64,000 nt of DNA. Source: Acidobacteriaceae bacterium. GTDB taxonomy: Bacteria > Acidobacteriota > Terriglobia > Terriglobales > Acidobacteriaceae. Position numbers and translations under genes: made by a program. The stretch is from contig JAOAPC010000022.1 of the NCBI GenBank assembly GCA_025462735.1, positions 1 to 64,000 on the forward strand. The letters are read 5' to 3'. The notes under the pieces were generated by a model, which did no database searches, had not been told where the DNA came from, and saw nothing but the letters and a program-made list of their open reading frames with translations. The first letter of the stretch is position 1. Each line of letters opens with the position of its first letter. Below, piece by piece: positions 20,648 through 31,311 of the stretch.

Positions 20648-20888
20648 GCAACTTACCACAGACCAATCAAAGAAACACGGAGTGAAAGCCACAGCGCTTG
20701 TCTCAGCTTTTTACCTGTTCGTGTTCTAGCTTTCGACGTTCTGTGAGACTCCAAACTTCTAAAGTTCCATTCAGTTCCTCTGTGGCACCTCTGCGTCCTC
20801 TGTGGTTAAAGGTTTGTGGTTAACGGTTTTCGCGCGACCCATTTTTGTATAATCACCGTTCGTCTTGAATCCCTTCCAGAGAGGCAAT

Positions 20889-21749
20889 TTGTCCCAAGCA
20901 GAGATTGGAATTATCGGCGGCAGCGGCCTGTACTCCATGCCCGGCCTCACCGATATCCGCGAGACATCGCTGCAAACCCCGTTCGGCGCGCCTTCCGATG
21001 CCTTCGTTCTGGGCACGCTTGAGGGAAAAAAAGTAGCGTTCCTGGCCCGCCACGGTCGCGGCCATGCGATTCTGCCGAGCGAACTCAACTTCCGCGCCAA
21101 TATCCACGGATTCAAGCAGCTCGGAGTGGAGCGCATCCTTTCTATTTCTGCCGTCGGGTCTTTGAAAGAAGAACATAAGCCACTGGAGTTCGTGATTCCT
21201 GATCAATTCCTCGATCGCACCCGGCATCGTATCGACACTTTTTTCGGCGAAGGCATAGTAGCGCACATTGCTTTTGCCGACCCTATATGTCCGCAGTTAT
21301 CAGAAGCGGTTGCAGCCGCATGCAAAAAGGCGAAAGTGATTGGGAAGCGTGGCGGGACTTATCTCTGCATGGAGGGGCCGCAGTTTTCAACCAAAGCCGA
21401 GTCGAATCTCTACCGCTCTTGGGGCATGGACGTGATCGGCATGACTAATCTGCAGGAAGCAAAGCTGGCCCGCGAAGCTGAGATCTGTTACGTGACCGTT
21501 GCAATGGTCACCGATTACGACTGCTGGCATCCCCATCACGATTCCGTCACCGTGGATCAAATCATCGCCGTACTGACGAAGAATGCGGAGAACGCCTGCA
21601 ACGTGGTGCGCGAGGCAGTCGCGTCCATGCCGAAGGATCGCCGCTGCAAATGCGGATCGGCGTTGGCCCATGCCATCATCACCGATCGCAAGAAAATTCC
21701 GCAGTCCACACGCGAAAAACTAAAACTGATCCTGGGAAAATATCTGTGA
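20889..21749 (+). CDS. mtnP: S-methyl-5'-thioadenosine phosphorylase
   Basis: [82 protein letters not shown] start more likely than upstream 20865. Confidence 0.95.
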   Translation: MSQAEIGIIGGSGLYSMPGLTDIRETSLQTPFGAPSDAFVLGTLEGKKVAFLARHGRGHAILPSELNFRANIHGFKQLGVERILSISAVGSLKEEHKPLEFVIPDQFLDRTRHRIDTFFGEGIVAHIAFADPICPQLSEAVAAACKKAKVIGKRGGTYLCMEGPQFSTKAESNLYRSWGMDVIGMTNLQEAKLAREAEICYVTVAMVTDYDCWHPHHDSVTVDQIIAVLTKNAENACNVVREAVASMPKDRRCKCGSALAHAIITDRKKIPQSTREKLKLILGKYL

Positions 21750-21886
21750 GCAGTGATTTGGTTGACCACGAATTCATCGGAACACTCGGGAAGGGCACGG
21801 CTTTAGCTGTGCCGATCTTGCATCAAGTCGATATCAGAACGCGACCTAGGAGCGGCCCTTCCTAACTTTTGGACTAACTGACAAGC

Positions 21887-22810
21887 ATGAGCATACTCGC
21901 CATTGGTTCCATCGCATTCGACAACATCGCTACTCCTTCTGGTCGCGCTGAGAACGTTCTCGGCGGCGCCGCAACCTACTTCTCACTCGCCGCCAGCTAC
22001 TTCACCGATGTACGCGTAGTCGGGGTAGTTGGAGAAGACTTTACCGCCGAACATGAAAATGTATTGAAGAAACGCGCAGTCGACACCCGTGGGATCGAGC
22101 ACGCAAAAGGGAAAACCTTTCGTTGGGGCGGACAGTACCTGGATAACCTGAATGAGGCGAAGACGGACTTCACCGAGCTGAACGTCTTCGAAAACTTCCA
22201 TCCGCAAATCCCTCCGGAATATAAGGATTCGGAGGTTCTATTTCTAGGCAATAATCACCCCAGCCTGCAGGGTGCAGTCCGGCGGGAACTCTCTGCCATC
22301 AAACTGACTGGCGGCGACACCATGAATTATTGGATCCGAAGCGCCAACGCAGAGCTACGGAAAACCCTCCGCCTGATTAATATTCTTATGATTAATGACG
22401 GCGAAGCCAAAATGCTCGCTAACGAATCCAACCTGCCGCGGGCCGCGCAGAAAGTCCTCGCCATGGGGCCGCAGGCTTTGGTGATCAAGCACGGCGAGTA
22501 TGGCGCAACAATTTTCTTTCGCGAAGGAGCTTTCGGTATAGGCAAGCATCCGTTCCGCGCTCCCGCCCTGCCCATTGAAGAAGTCAAAGATCCCACCGGC
22601 GCCGGCGATTCCTTCGCCGGAGGCTTCATGGGATATATCGGCTCGCAGGAAAACCTAAACCGCGAAGTTATCAAGCGCGCTCTGTTCTACGGCGGCGTCA
22701 TGGGATCCTTTGCCGTGGAGCAGTTCGGGACCGAACGCCTGCAGTCTCTGACTCGCCCCGAGATCGACGCCCGCTTCCAAGTGTTTCGCGAACTCACCCA
22801 CCTGGAATGA
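21887..22810 (+). CDS. PfkB-family (ribokinase/adenosine kinase-like) sugar kinase
   Basis: LGGAATYFSLAASYF; DPTGAGDSFAGGFMGYI. Confidence 0.92.
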   Translation: MSILAIGSIAFDNIATPSGRAENVLGGAATYFSLAASYFTDVRVVGVVGEDFTAEHENVLKKRAVDTRGIEHAKGKTFRWGGQYLDNLNEAKTDFTELNVFENFHPQIPPEYKDSEVLFLGNNHPSLQGAVRRELSAIKLTGGDTMNYWIRSANAELRKTLRLINILMINDGEAKMLANESNLPRAAQKVLAMGPQALVIKHGEYGATIFFREGAFGIGKHPFRAPALPIEEVKDPTGAGDSFAGGFMGYIGSQENLNREVIKRALFYGGVMGSFAVEQFGTERLQSLTRPEIDARFQVFRELTHLE

Positions 22811-24450
22811 AGAAGCCGAGCACTCCCGCCAGCGAGATATTTTTGCTTGGGCAGATTGCTGCGATCATCTCTATTGCCGCCTTCTTTTTTTATTTGAAGC
22901 GCGGGGACCTCTTGCTTTACGGCGATGCGGTTGCTCACATCAACATTGCCCGCCGCGTGGTCGATTCGCGAACTCCAGGATTGCTGCAGCTCGGCACCGT
23001 ATGGCTTCCGCTTCCGCATCTGCTGATGCTGCCTTTTCTGGTCTCGCGCTGGATGTGGCAGACCGGGATTGGCGGATCGATTCCGCCGATGTGCGGCTAC
23101 GTTCTCAGCGTCACCGGAATTTTTCACCTGGTGCAGACCGTTCTCGCCTCCTCCAAAAATCAGAAAGTACTGGGAGCAGGCTTTGCTCCGTGGTTCGCCG
23201 CCGCCATCTTCGGCCTCAATCCTAATCTGACTTATCTGCAGACCACGGCGATGACCGAGCCCATCTATTTAGCGTTTTTCATCTGGGCGCTGGTGTTTGT
23301 GTGCACCGCATTGCGGGCCTGCGCCGCTGGCGACGCGAAACAATCGACTTTATGTTTGACCAAGGCCGGATTCTGCCTGTCCGGTGCCTGCCTCACCCGC
23401 TACGACGGATGGTTTCTTGCAGGGGTGGTTATCGCGGTTTTATTAGCGCTTTCGCGACTTCCCAATTTCGCTCCTCTTCGCCCGGGGATTAAAAGACTGG
23501 CATTGCTCGCGGCAGTAGCCCCGGCACTCTGGTTGGGATACAACTACGTGATTTACCGCAATCCGGCGGAATTCGCGAATGGGCCTTATTCAGCCAAAGT
23601 AATCGAGCAAAAGAGTCTCGCCGCCGGAACAGCCCCGCATCCCGGCACTCACAATTTGCGCGTATCTTTTCGATATTTCTTCAAGTCCGCCGAACTGAAT
23701 CTGGGAGAAGGGAAGTGGCAGGTGTTTTGGGTCTGCTCGCTTCTGCTGGGTACGGCAATCATCGTGCTGTTTCAAAGAAGTTTGTGGCCGCTGCTTTTTC
23801 TTTGGGTTCCGGTTCCGTTCTACATGCTCTCAATCGCTTACAGCGGCGTCCCGCTCTATGTTCCAACCTGGTGGCCTTTTTCCCTCTACAACGTCCGTTA
23901 CGGCATTGAGATGCTGCCTGCATTTGCGGTGTTTACCGCCGTTGCCGCTTATGGATTAATGCGATTTGCCACCAGCACAAGGTCACGGCTTGTGATCGCG
24001 ATCGTCTTCCTACTTTTGGTCGCAGGCAGCTATGTCCAAGTTTGGCGCGAAGGCCCAGTCAGCTTCGAGGAAGCGGTCATCAATTCGCGGTCTCGCATCG
24101 CCCTCGAAACCGTGGTTGCATCAAGGTTAGAAATCTTGCCGCCGGATTCCACATTTATTATGTACCTCGGCGACCACGTTGGCGCTCTGCAGCAGGCGGG
24201 CATTTCACTTTCGAGCGTCATCAATGAAGGTAATCATCGTCCGGGGAAGCGCCCTGCTGACCCCAATGGCCTGTGGGAACACGCCCTCAAACATCCGGCC
24301 GCATACGCGAATTATGTGATCGCATTCGATTCTGATCCAGTCGCCTCCACCATAAACAAGAGCGAACTTGCACCGCTGGCAATTTTGCGAGTGACGGGCC
24401 AGCCGGAAGCTACTCTCTATAAGACCCTCAAGAGTAATCAGATACGTTAA
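22807..24450 (+). CDS. GT39/ArnT-like multi-TM glycosyltransferase
   Basis: DAVAHINIARRVVDSRTPGLLQLGTVWLPLPHLLMLP and many TM helices; ATGA overlap with kinase gene. Confidence 0.8.
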   Translation: MKKPSTPASEIFLLGQIAAIISIAAFFFYLKRGDLLLYGDAVAHINIARRVVDSRTPGLLQLGTVWLPLPHLLMLPFLVSRWMWQTGIGGSIPPMCGYVLSVTGIFHLVQTVLASSKNQKVLGAGFAPWFAAAIFGLNPNLTYLQTTAMTEPIYLAFFIWALVFVCTALRACAAGDAKQSTLCLTKAGFCLSGACLTRYDGWFLAGVVIAVLLALSRLPNFAPLRPGIKRLALLAAVAPALWLGYNYVIYRNPAEFANGPYSAKVIEQKSLAAGTAPHPGTHNLRVSFRYFFKSAELNLGEGKWQVFWVCSLLLGTAIIVLFQRSLWPLLFLWVPVPFYMLSIAYSGVPLYVPTWWPFSLYNVRYGIEMLPAFAVFTAVAAYGLMRFATSTRSRLVIAIVFLLLVAGSYVQVWREGPVSFEEAVINSRSRIALETVVASRLEILPPDSTFIMYLGDHVGALQQAGISLSSVINEGNHRPGKRPADPNGLWEHALKHPAAYANYVIAFDSDPVASTINKSELAPLAILRVTGQPEATLYKTLKSNQIR

Positions 24451-24548
24451 CCGCTGCTGGCTCACTGGCTGAAGCACTCACGCCGCATGATGTTAGAATC
24501 CGAGCAAAATTGCTGTTAGAAAACAGGACTGCACTCGTGTTTGCACAA

Positions 24549-24689
24549 ATGCCCCTCCTTGTCGGAGAACTCAAAAAGTCGGCGCTGGCTGCGCTCACTC
24601 GCAAGCAGCAGAAGGCAGTGCTGCGCCGTCTGCAGCAGTCTGGAAAGTTTGAGACCGTCGCGGCTTTACGCCCGGTGCGGTCCGAATGA
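24549..24689 (+). CDS. small ORF (46 aa) translationally coupled to dapF
   Basis: MPLLVGELKKSALAALTRKQQKAVLRRLQQSGKFETVAALRPVRSE; ATGA overlap with next ORF at 24686; GTG at 24537 is an alternative start. Confidence 0.5.
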   Translation: MPLLVGELKKSALAALTRKQQKAVLRRLQQSGKFETVAALRPVRSE

Positions 24690-25492
24690 GCGGCACAGAC
24701 GGCATGACTTTGGCCGCGATTCCATTCGTGAAGGCGAGCGCCTGTGGAAATGACTTCCTTATTATTGAGGGCTTGCACGCGCCACCCGACCTTCCCGCCT
24801 TCAGCCGCGGCATCTGCGATCGTCACAACGGTGTGGGCGCCGACGGCGTGGAGTGGCTGTTTCCGGCTCAGGACGCCGATATTCGCGCCCGCCTCATAAA
24901 CGCCGACGGGTCCGATGCGGAAATTTCCGGCAATGGCACCCGTTGCGTCGCGGCTTATCTGTGCTCGCAGACTCCGCGAACAGAACTCAGTATTCGAACC
25001 GGCGCTGGAATAAAAAATTGCAGTCTGATCTCGCGCACCCACAAATCATTTGAATTCGAAATTGCCATGGGTGAGTCTCAAGTTGGCGATGAGTTTCCGA
25101 TCAAAGTTGCATTTGGGGAGGTTCGCGGGATCCCGGTCTCCATGGGCAATCCACATTTTGTGGTTTTCGTCGATGAATTTTCTCCCGGCTGGCAGGGCGA
25201 TGCCGCCGAGATTGGGAAACATCATGACTTCAAGTACGGGATTAATGTTGAGCTGGTTGCGGTTCGCGACAAAGGAAATATAGAAGTACGTTTCTTTGAG
25301 CGCGGAGTTGGCGAAACGCAATCCTCTGGCACTGGATCATGCGCTGCAGCAGTTGCTGCAATCTTCTGCAAGAAAGCAGAGTCTCCCGTCCGCGTGCACG
25401 CTCCCGGAGGCGCGCAAACGGTGCGCTGGGAAGATCAGGTCTTCCTGCGGGGGCCCGCTCAACTCGTTTGCCGGGGAGAATTCCTGCTTTAA
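24686..25492 (+). CDS. dapF: diaminopimelate epimerase
   Basis: ASACGNDFLII; DAEISGNGTRCVAAYL; SSGTGSCAAAVAA catalytic Cys motifs. Confidence 0.95.
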   Translation: MSGTDGMTLAAIPFVKASACGNDFLIIEGLHAPPDLPAFSRGICDRHNGVGADGVEWLFPAQDADIRARLINADGSDAEISGNGTRCVAAYLCSQTPRTELSIRTGAGIKNCSLISRTHKSFEFEIAMGESQVGDEFPIKVAFGEVRGIPVSMGNPHFVVFVDEFSPGWQGDAAEIGKHHDFKYGINVELVAVRDKGNIEVRFFERGVGETQSSGTGSCAAAVAAIFCKKAESPVRVHAPGGAQTVRWEDQVFLRGPAQLVCRGEFLL

Positions 25493-25499
25493 TCTCTAA

Positions 25500-26456
25500 A
25501 TGCCAGCCCGCCCCCAAGTTGAACGCATCAAGCCTCCAGCCCTGCGGCCGGGAGATAACATTGGCATTGTCGCTCCGGCAAGTTATTTCAGGCGGCAGGA
25601 TTTTGACAACGGTTGCGAGGCGCTGCGGCAAATGGGATACAAGCCGGTTTACGACGAATCTATTTTCGATCGTGATATTTATTTTGCCGGATCAGTCGAT
25701 CGGCGTGCCCGCGAACTGGAAAATATGTTTCAGCGAGATGACGTAAAGGCCATCGTCTGTGCGCGCGGGGGCTACGGTTCGAATTATCTTTTGCCCGCGC
25801 TGGACATCAATAAGATCACTTCGCATCCAAAAGCATTTATCGGATATAGCGACAACACTACACTCCAGACTTACTTTTGTGATGCCGCCGGGACTGTGAC
25901 ATTTCACGGGCCTATGGTTGCAAAAGATTTTGCAAAGGCTGACGGCGTCGATGTTGAGTCCTGGCTAGCTGCGTTGAGCGGACGTGAAAACTGGCGTTTT
26001 AATTTCGACGTGAACTCTGGCGTTAAGCCACTGGCGCAGGGTGCAGCCGAAGGCGTTCTCTACGGCGGGTGTCTCTCGATGTTGGTTGAATCGCTTGGTA
26101 CTCCGTACGAAATCCGCACCGAAGGCACGATACTCTTTATTGAGGATGTGGCCACGAAGCCATACCAGATCGATCGCATGTTGATGCATCTGAAGCTGGC
26201 CGGCAAGCTGGATGGCGTCCGGGGTCTCATCTTCGGCGAAATGCTGGATTGCGTTCAGGCGCCTGGCCAGGGCTACACTTTGGAAGAAGTCGTGATGAGA
26301 ATAGTAGGAGATTTGCGCGTTCCGGTGGCTTACGGACTGCGTTCCGGCCATGTCTCGAGTCACAACATAACGTTGCCGATTGGAGTTAGCGCGGTATTGA
26401 ACGTGGGCGGCTCTGGGGTGACCCTGGAGATTCTGGAACCGGCAACAGCAACGTGA
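25500..26456 (+). CDS. LD-carboxypeptidase (S66 family)
   Basis: LRPGDNIGIVAPAS; ICARGGYGSNYLLPALD; FIGYSDNTTLQ. Confidence 0.94.
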   Translation: MPARPQVERIKPPALRPGDNIGIVAPASYFRRQDFDNGCEALRQMGYKPVYDESIFDRDIYFAGSVDRRARELENMFQRDDVKAIVCARGGYGSNYLLPALDINKITSHPKAFIGYSDNTTLQTYFCDAAGTVTFHGPMVAKDFAKADGVDVESWLAALSGRENWRFNFDVNSGVKPLAQGAAEGVLYGGCLSMLVESLGTPYEIRTEGTILFIEDVATKPYQIDRMLMHLKLAGKLDGVRGLIFGEMLDCVQAPGQGYTLEEVVMRIVGDLRVPVAYGLRSGHVSSHNITLPIGVSAVLNVGGSGVTLEILEPATAT

Positions 26457-26545
26457 ACCTGATTTTCTCTGTGTAACTCTGTGACCTCTGTGGTTAATGG
26501 TTTTAGTAACACGGAGAGCACAGAGGCGGACTGAGTTATTTATCG

Positions 26546-27985
26546 ATGATTTCCAAACAACACATTCATTTAATTGGTATCTGCGGCACGGCCATGGCCT
26601 CTCTCGCCGGAATGCTTGCTGAACGCGGCTTCCGGGTGACTGGTTCCGATGCAGCGGCCTATCCGCCGATGTCTGATTTCCTTGATTCTCTCGGAATACA
26701 GGTTTCGCAGCCATTTGCGGCGGAGAACTTAAAGCCCACTCCGGATCTAGTGGTCATCGGCAATGCCATCTCCCGCGGCAACGTGGAACTAGAGTATGTG
26801 CTCGACCAGCGCATTCCGTTCTGTTCGCTTCCGCAGCTACTGCACGATGAATTTCTGCGCGGCAAAGAAGTCCTGGTGGTCGCCGGCACCCATGGCAAAA
26901 CAACCACAACGTCGATGCTTTCCTGGATCTTTGAGTGCGCGGGAACTCGTCCTTCTTTCTTGATCGGCGGAATCGCAGAAAATTTCGGCCGCAGTTTCCA
27001 GCTTGGAGACGGCAAATACTTCATCCTGGAAGGCGACGAATACGACACTGCGTTCTTCGATAAAGGTCCTAAATTCTTGCACTATTTTCCCGACGCGGTC
27101 ATCCTGACGTCGGTCGAATTCGATCACGCAGATATTTATAAGGACCTCGATGCGGTTGAGACTTCGTTCAAGCGTCTCGTGAATCTCGTCCCGCGACGCG
27201 GACGCATTATCGCCTTCGATTCCGGCGACAGCATCGAGCACTCGCTTGCGAAGGCTTTTTGTCGCGTGGAGCGCTATGGATCTACGGACAACACAACATG
27301 GCGGATCGCAGATTTGAAGCTGGAAACCGATCGCACTACTTGGTCGGTCTTGCAAAACGGAAAACCCTGGGCGGAGTTTGAGTTTCCTCTGGCTGGCGAA
27401 TACAACGTCTGGAACGCCACGGCGGCGGCGGGAATGGCTGCGAATTACGGGATTCCGGTAGACGTTATTGCCAGCGCACTTAAAAAGTTCCAAAGCGTTA
27501 AGCGCCGCCTCGAAGTAAAAGCTGAGGTCAACGGCATCACGATTATCGACGATTTCGCACACCATCCCACCGCGATTGCAGTCACCTTGAACGCTCTGCG
27601 GGCGCGTTATCGCGGCAGGCGCTTGTGGGCGATCCTCGAACCTCGCTCAAACACACTTCGTCGCAACATATTTCAACAAGATCTGGCACAGAGTCTGGCC
27701 ATCGCTGACGAAATTGTGATTGCCAACGTCTTCAGATCCGAATCCATTCCGGAGGCCGAGCGCCTCGACATTGCAGCCGTCGCCACGCACATAGAAAAAC
27801 ACGGCCATCGCGCCCGTGTCATCGCCGACGTGGAGGCCATCGTGCGCATAACCGCGCCCGAGATGCGCTCCGGCGACGTAGTTGCGATTCTCTCCAATGG
27901 CGGATTCGGTCAAATCTATGAGAAATTGCCGCAGCAATTACAGTCACTAGACGCCGCGAATCCAGTTGCGGCTAGCCGGAAATGA
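26546..27985 (+). CDS. mpl: UDP-N-acetylmuramate:L-alanyl-gamma-D-glutamyl-meso-diaminopimelate ligase
   Basis: HIHLIGICGTAMASLAGML; VAGTHGKTTTTSMLSWI; DDFAHHPTAI; LEPRSNTLRRNIFQ. Confidence 0.95.
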   Translation: MISKQHIHLIGICGTAMASLAGMLAERGFRVTGSDAAAYPPMSDFLDSLGIQVSQPFAAENLKPTPDLVVIGNAISRGNVELEYVLDQRIPFCSLPQLLHDEFLRGKEVLVVAGTHGKTTTTSMLSWIFECAGTRPSFLIGGIAENFGRSFQLGDGKYFILEGDEYDTAFFDKGPKFLHYFPDAVILTSVEFDHADIYKDLDAVETSFKRLVNLVPRRGRIIAFDSGDSIEHSLAKAFCRVERYGSTDNTTWRIADLKLETDRTTWSVLQNGKPWAEFEFPLAGEYNVWNATAAAGMAANYGIPVDVIASALKKFQSVKRRLEVKAEVNGITIIDDFAHHPTAIAVTLNALRARYRGRRLWAILEPRSNTLRRNIFQQDLAQSLAIADEIVIANVFRSESIPEAERLDIAAVATHIEKHGHRARVIADVEAIVRITAPEMRSGDVVAILSNGGFGQIYEKLPQQLQSLDAANPVAASRK

Positions 27986-29826
27986 GCTTCCGGCAAAAGC
28001 GTTTTCACCTTGCCACTTTCGCGGCAAGGCTCCTCATCATTATTTCTCATCCTTCGTTCGGCGCCGATCACATTCACTACATCGTATCGCTGGCGCATCC
28101 AGAGAAGCATCTGATTCTGGTCACTGTCGAAATTCCTCCCGGACAAAACACACGCGAACTTCAATTGCCGGTGTGGAATGCCCTCTACCAGGTGCGTGAT
28201 TTCTCACAGTACATGAACTGGATTCGCGCCGACTCTGGCGGCAACGCACTGGTGCTGACGCAACTTAACAAGAGCCGTTGGAAGACGACTGGGACAGAAA
28301 ACGGCGCTCGGGTTCAGTATGAACTGTTCGCTGACAATCCCGGCCCCTACGGCGCGCAATCCAATTCTCATCATGCTTTCTTCAATCTCGCGGAGATTCT
28401 TTGCTATATCGAAGGCGAGCGCGGCAGTCCTGCCAACGTCGAATTTCGCGACGTGCCCGGGGGATGGAAGATTGCTACCCCGTTACCGCAGCAGGGAACC
28501 GGGTTTTCGGCGATCAACTACGACCAGTTAGTGGACTCGCCTATCGAAATCGGGACCTTCGATGAGCGCGACTTCAGTGCAGCCTGCGGAAAATATCGCG
28601 TGGTTGTCGATGCAGTTGACGCCCAGGCCATTCTGAACAAGATCATTCCGCCCATTCAACGCATTGTTTCCGCAGAGACTAGCTGGATGAATGATTGCCC
28701 GTTTCACAGCTATCTGTTTATCTACCATTTCGCTGAATCGTCCGGCGGTGGCGGGATGGAACACGCATACAGCACGGCCATCTCTTTGCCCCGCCAAGAC
28801 CTGGCGGAACGTTTTGACCAGTTCCTCAGCACGACTGCGCACGAGTTTTTTCATCTCTGGAACGTAAAACGGATCCGCCCGCAGTCGCTCGAGCCGGTTG
28901 ACTACACAAAAGAGAACTACACACCCGCGCTCTGGTTCAGCGAAGGCGTAGACAGCACCGTGGCCGAATATATTCTGGTTCGCGCAGGATTGCTCGACGA
29001 GCAGCACTATCTCAATCATCTCGGACAAGAAATTACCGAGCTCGAAAACCGCCCCGCCCACCTTACGCAGTCGGCGGAACATTCGAGTCTCGACGCGTGG
29101 CTGGAAAAATATCCTCATTACAATCTTCCATCGCGAAGTATTTCGTACTACAACAAAGGCGAGTTGCTCGGAGTCCTGCTCGATTTGAAAATGCGCGATG
29201 CAACTGACGATCGCCTGTCACTGCAAGATTTGTTTCGCTGGATGAACGATCACTACGCCAAGCAAGGGAAGTTTTTCCCTGATTCAGAGGGTGTTCGGCA
29301 GGCGGCCGAAAATCTGTCGCATGCGAACTTTAGCGAATTCTTGCGAAAATATGTCAGCGGCGTAGATGAGGTCCCATGGGACATTTTCTTCAGCCGCGTC
29401 GGCGTGCGTGTGAGCAGTACGGAGGTCACGTTTGCTGATTCCGGATTTCAAGCGGCGCAGGCGTTCGATCAGCCGCCCACGGTTGTGCAAATAGAACCCG
29501 ATAGCGAGGCGGACAACGCCGGATTGAAACCCGGCGACGTGATTATGCAGATAAATCGCCAGCGCGCCGGACACGACTTTGAGACAACAATCGCCGGTCT
29601 CGGTCCCGGAGCGTCGCTGCGCTTAGGCGTTCTTCGTGATGGCGTTCAGAAGGATTTTCAATGGACACTCGGCAGCCACAAGCAAAAAGTGTTTCGCCTT
29701 GAAGACGTGCGTGATATTACCGCTCAGCAAAAATCGCGGCGTGCAGCGTGGCTGTTCGGAGATGGCACCGCAAAGCAGAGCTCGTCAAATAGCAGCTCGT
29801 CACAGCTCAGCTCCTCACCACAATGA
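27982..29826 (+). CDS. M61-family (glycyl aminopeptidase-like) peptidase with PDZ domain
   Basis: TTAHEFFHLWNVKRIRP; WFSEGVDSTVAEYILVRAG; GLKPGDVIMQINRQRAG. Confidence 0.93.
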   Translation: MSFRQKRFHLATFAARLLIIISHPSFGADHIHYIVSLAHPEKHLILVTVEIPPGQNTRELQLPVWNALYQVRDFSQYMNWIRADSGGNALVLTQLNKSRWKTTGTENGARVQYELFADNPGPYGAQSNSHHAFFNLAEILCYIEGERGSPANVEFRDVPGGWKIATPLPQQGTGFSAINYDQLVDSPIEIGTFDERDFSAACGKYRVVVDAVDAQAILNKIIPPIQRIVSAETSWMNDCPFHSYLFIYHFAESSGGGGMEHAYSTAISLPRQDLAERFDQFLSTTAHEFFHLWNVKRIRPQSLEPVDYTKENYTPALWFSEGVDSTVAEYILVRAGLLDEQHYLNHLGQEITELENRPAHLTQSAEHSSLDAWLEKYPHYNLPSRSISYYNKGELLGVLLDLKMRDATDDRLSLQDLFRWMNDHYAKQGKFFPDSEGVRQAAENLSHANFSEFLRKYVSGVDEVPWDIFFSRVGVRVSSTEVTFADSGFQAAQAFDQPPTVVQIEPDSEADNAGLKPGDVIMQINRQRAGHDFETTIAGLGPGASLRLGVLRDGVQKDFQWTLGSHKQKVFRLEDVRDITAQQKSRRAAWLFGDGTAKQSSSNSSSSQLSSSPQ

Positions 29827-30530
29827 TCCGAACCATTCTCATGCTCAGCTTTTGGGCGATCTTCCTGCCGGTTGCCGCTCTCTTCTATTTCCCCTGGGTA
29901 TTTATCACCGGCGACGTCCTGCCACTTTATCGAGTGGCGATGTTTGGAGCGCGCACTGGAGTGCGAATTGCCGGAGTCCGAGCACGCGCCTTCGGATTAG
30001 AACACTTGGACCGGTCGCGAACTTACGTGTTCATGTCGAATCACGTTTCCAATATCGACCCGCCGTTGCTCATCCCCCTGCTTCCGGGTCGCACTTCGGT
30101 TCTAGTTAAGAAAGAGCTGTTCAAAGTTCCGATCTTGGGCCGAGCCATGCGCATGGGGTCGCTAGTACCAGTGGATCGCGGCAATCGCGATGCTGGAATC
30201 GCCGCCGTTCGCGACGCGGCCGACGTAGTCAAGCAGGGAATTCACATGACGATTTACGTCGAAGGCCATCGCTCTTTTGACGGCAAACTCTTGCCGTTTA
30301 AGAAGGGGCCGTTTTATTTAGCTGAAGAATGCAACATACCGGTTGTCCCGGTAACTATTTCTGGCACGCATGAGGCCATGCCCAAAGGACGCTTCTCCAT
30401 TAAGCCTGGTGTTGTGACCGTAACTTTCCACCCAGCCATTGAGCCTGCCAATTTCGGTACACGCGAGGACCTGACGGAAAAAGTTCGCGCCGCCATCAAC
30501 AGCGCGCTGCCGGAAGAGTACCGCAACTAA
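29823..30530 (+). CDS. plsC: 1-acyl-sn-glycerol-3-phosphate acyltransferase
   Basis: SNHVSNIDPPLLIPLL; YVEGHRSFDGKLLPFKKGPFYLA. Confidence 0.92.
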   Translation: MIRTILMLSFWAIFLPVAALFYFPWVFITGDVLPLYRVAMFGARTGVRIAGVRARAFGLEHLDRSRTYVFMSNHVSNIDPPLLIPLLPGRTSVLVKKELFKVPILGRAMRMGSLVPVDRGNRDAGIAAVRDAADVVKQGIHMTIYVEGHRSFDGKLLPFKKGPFYLAEECNIPVVPVTISGTHEAMPKGRFSIKPGVVTVTFHPAIEPANFGTREDLTEKVRAAINSALPEEYRN

Positions 30531-30568
30531 TTTTCGCTGCTCTCGGTCTCCAATTACTATCAGTCTGT

Positions 30569-30632
30569 CATCCTGAGCGGAGCAGGAAAATTTGCGATGC
30601 GAATTTCTTGCGGAGTCGAAGGACCTATGAAC
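30569..30632. repeat. dispersed hairpin repeat (gtcatcctgagcg..ggagtcgaaggacct), copy 1
   Basis: Shared outer arms with copy at 31252-31311. Confidence 0.75.
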
Positions 30633-30658
30633 TTGTTTGGAAGAACTCTAGACCCGGA

Positions 30659-31129
30659 TCAGGCGACCTGCTCGGCATTCTCACCACACGCCGCAAATAC
30701 TCCCTCGAAATTAACGAAGAAACACCGCACTTCGACATCCGGAAACTTCTCCTTAATCAGCTGAGCGGCACGCTGCAATTCTGTTTTGTGATGTGCCGAT
30801 TCCTTTTCCCGGTCTCCACCGAATGCTGCCAGTCCGCCATAGGTCGCGCAATCAGAATGACTCATCAAAAAAACACGCGGCGTTTGATGTAACAAGATCG
30901 ACATCCGCACCTGCTCCAGAATAAAGTCGCGTTCAAAATCATTGCGTGGCGATGCAAGTGTCTTGGCACCGCCTGCGACAACAATCATGTCTGGACGCAG
31001 TATTTCTCGCCGCTGCAGAAACTTGTTTACTGCGAGCCGAATGCGTTGATCGAAGCAGCAGAGCACCGCCGCATCGGCGGTGTATGGGTCGGGCGGGGAA
31101 TCGAAGTGAAAGGCCTTTTGCATTTGCAT
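30659..31129 (-). CDS. beta-carbonic-anhydrase-like protein
   Basis: CFDQR (CxDxR) and HSDC (HxxC) zinc/catalytic motifs; MIVVAGGAKTL. Confidence 0.7.
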   Translation of the reverse strand: MQMQKAFHFDSPPDPYTADAAVLCCFDQRIRLAVNKFLQRREILRPDMIVVAGGAKTLASPRNDFERDFILEQVRMSILLHQTPRVFLMSHSDCATYGGLAAFGGDREKESAHHKTELQRAAQLIKEKFPDVEVRCFFVNFEGVFAACGENAEQVA

Positions 31130-31251
31130 AAGATCGGATCGCGTTCCATGTTACCAAACAGAATGCGCGTTGCTCGCGGGTTGGGCACCTCATTCTGGAT
31201 GCGCTACTCTGTCATCACGAGCGGCGTAGGAATGTTGCCCTTACCCTACCC

Positions 31252-31311
31252 TGTCATCCTGAGCGCAGCAGGAAGTTCGTGAAGCGAACTTTCTGCGGAG
31301 TCGAAGGACCT
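31252..31311. repeat. dispersed hairpin repeat, copy 2
   Basis: gtcatcctgagcgcagcaggaagttcgtgaagcgaactttctgcggagtcgaaggacc. Confidence 0.75.

Noticed and set aside
25965-26714. 249-aa minus ORF spanning LD-carboxypeptidase end and mpl start
   Set aside because: Antisense to two confident genes, no recognisable motif
26837-27565. 242-aa minus ORF within mpl
   Set aside because: Antisense shadow of mpl
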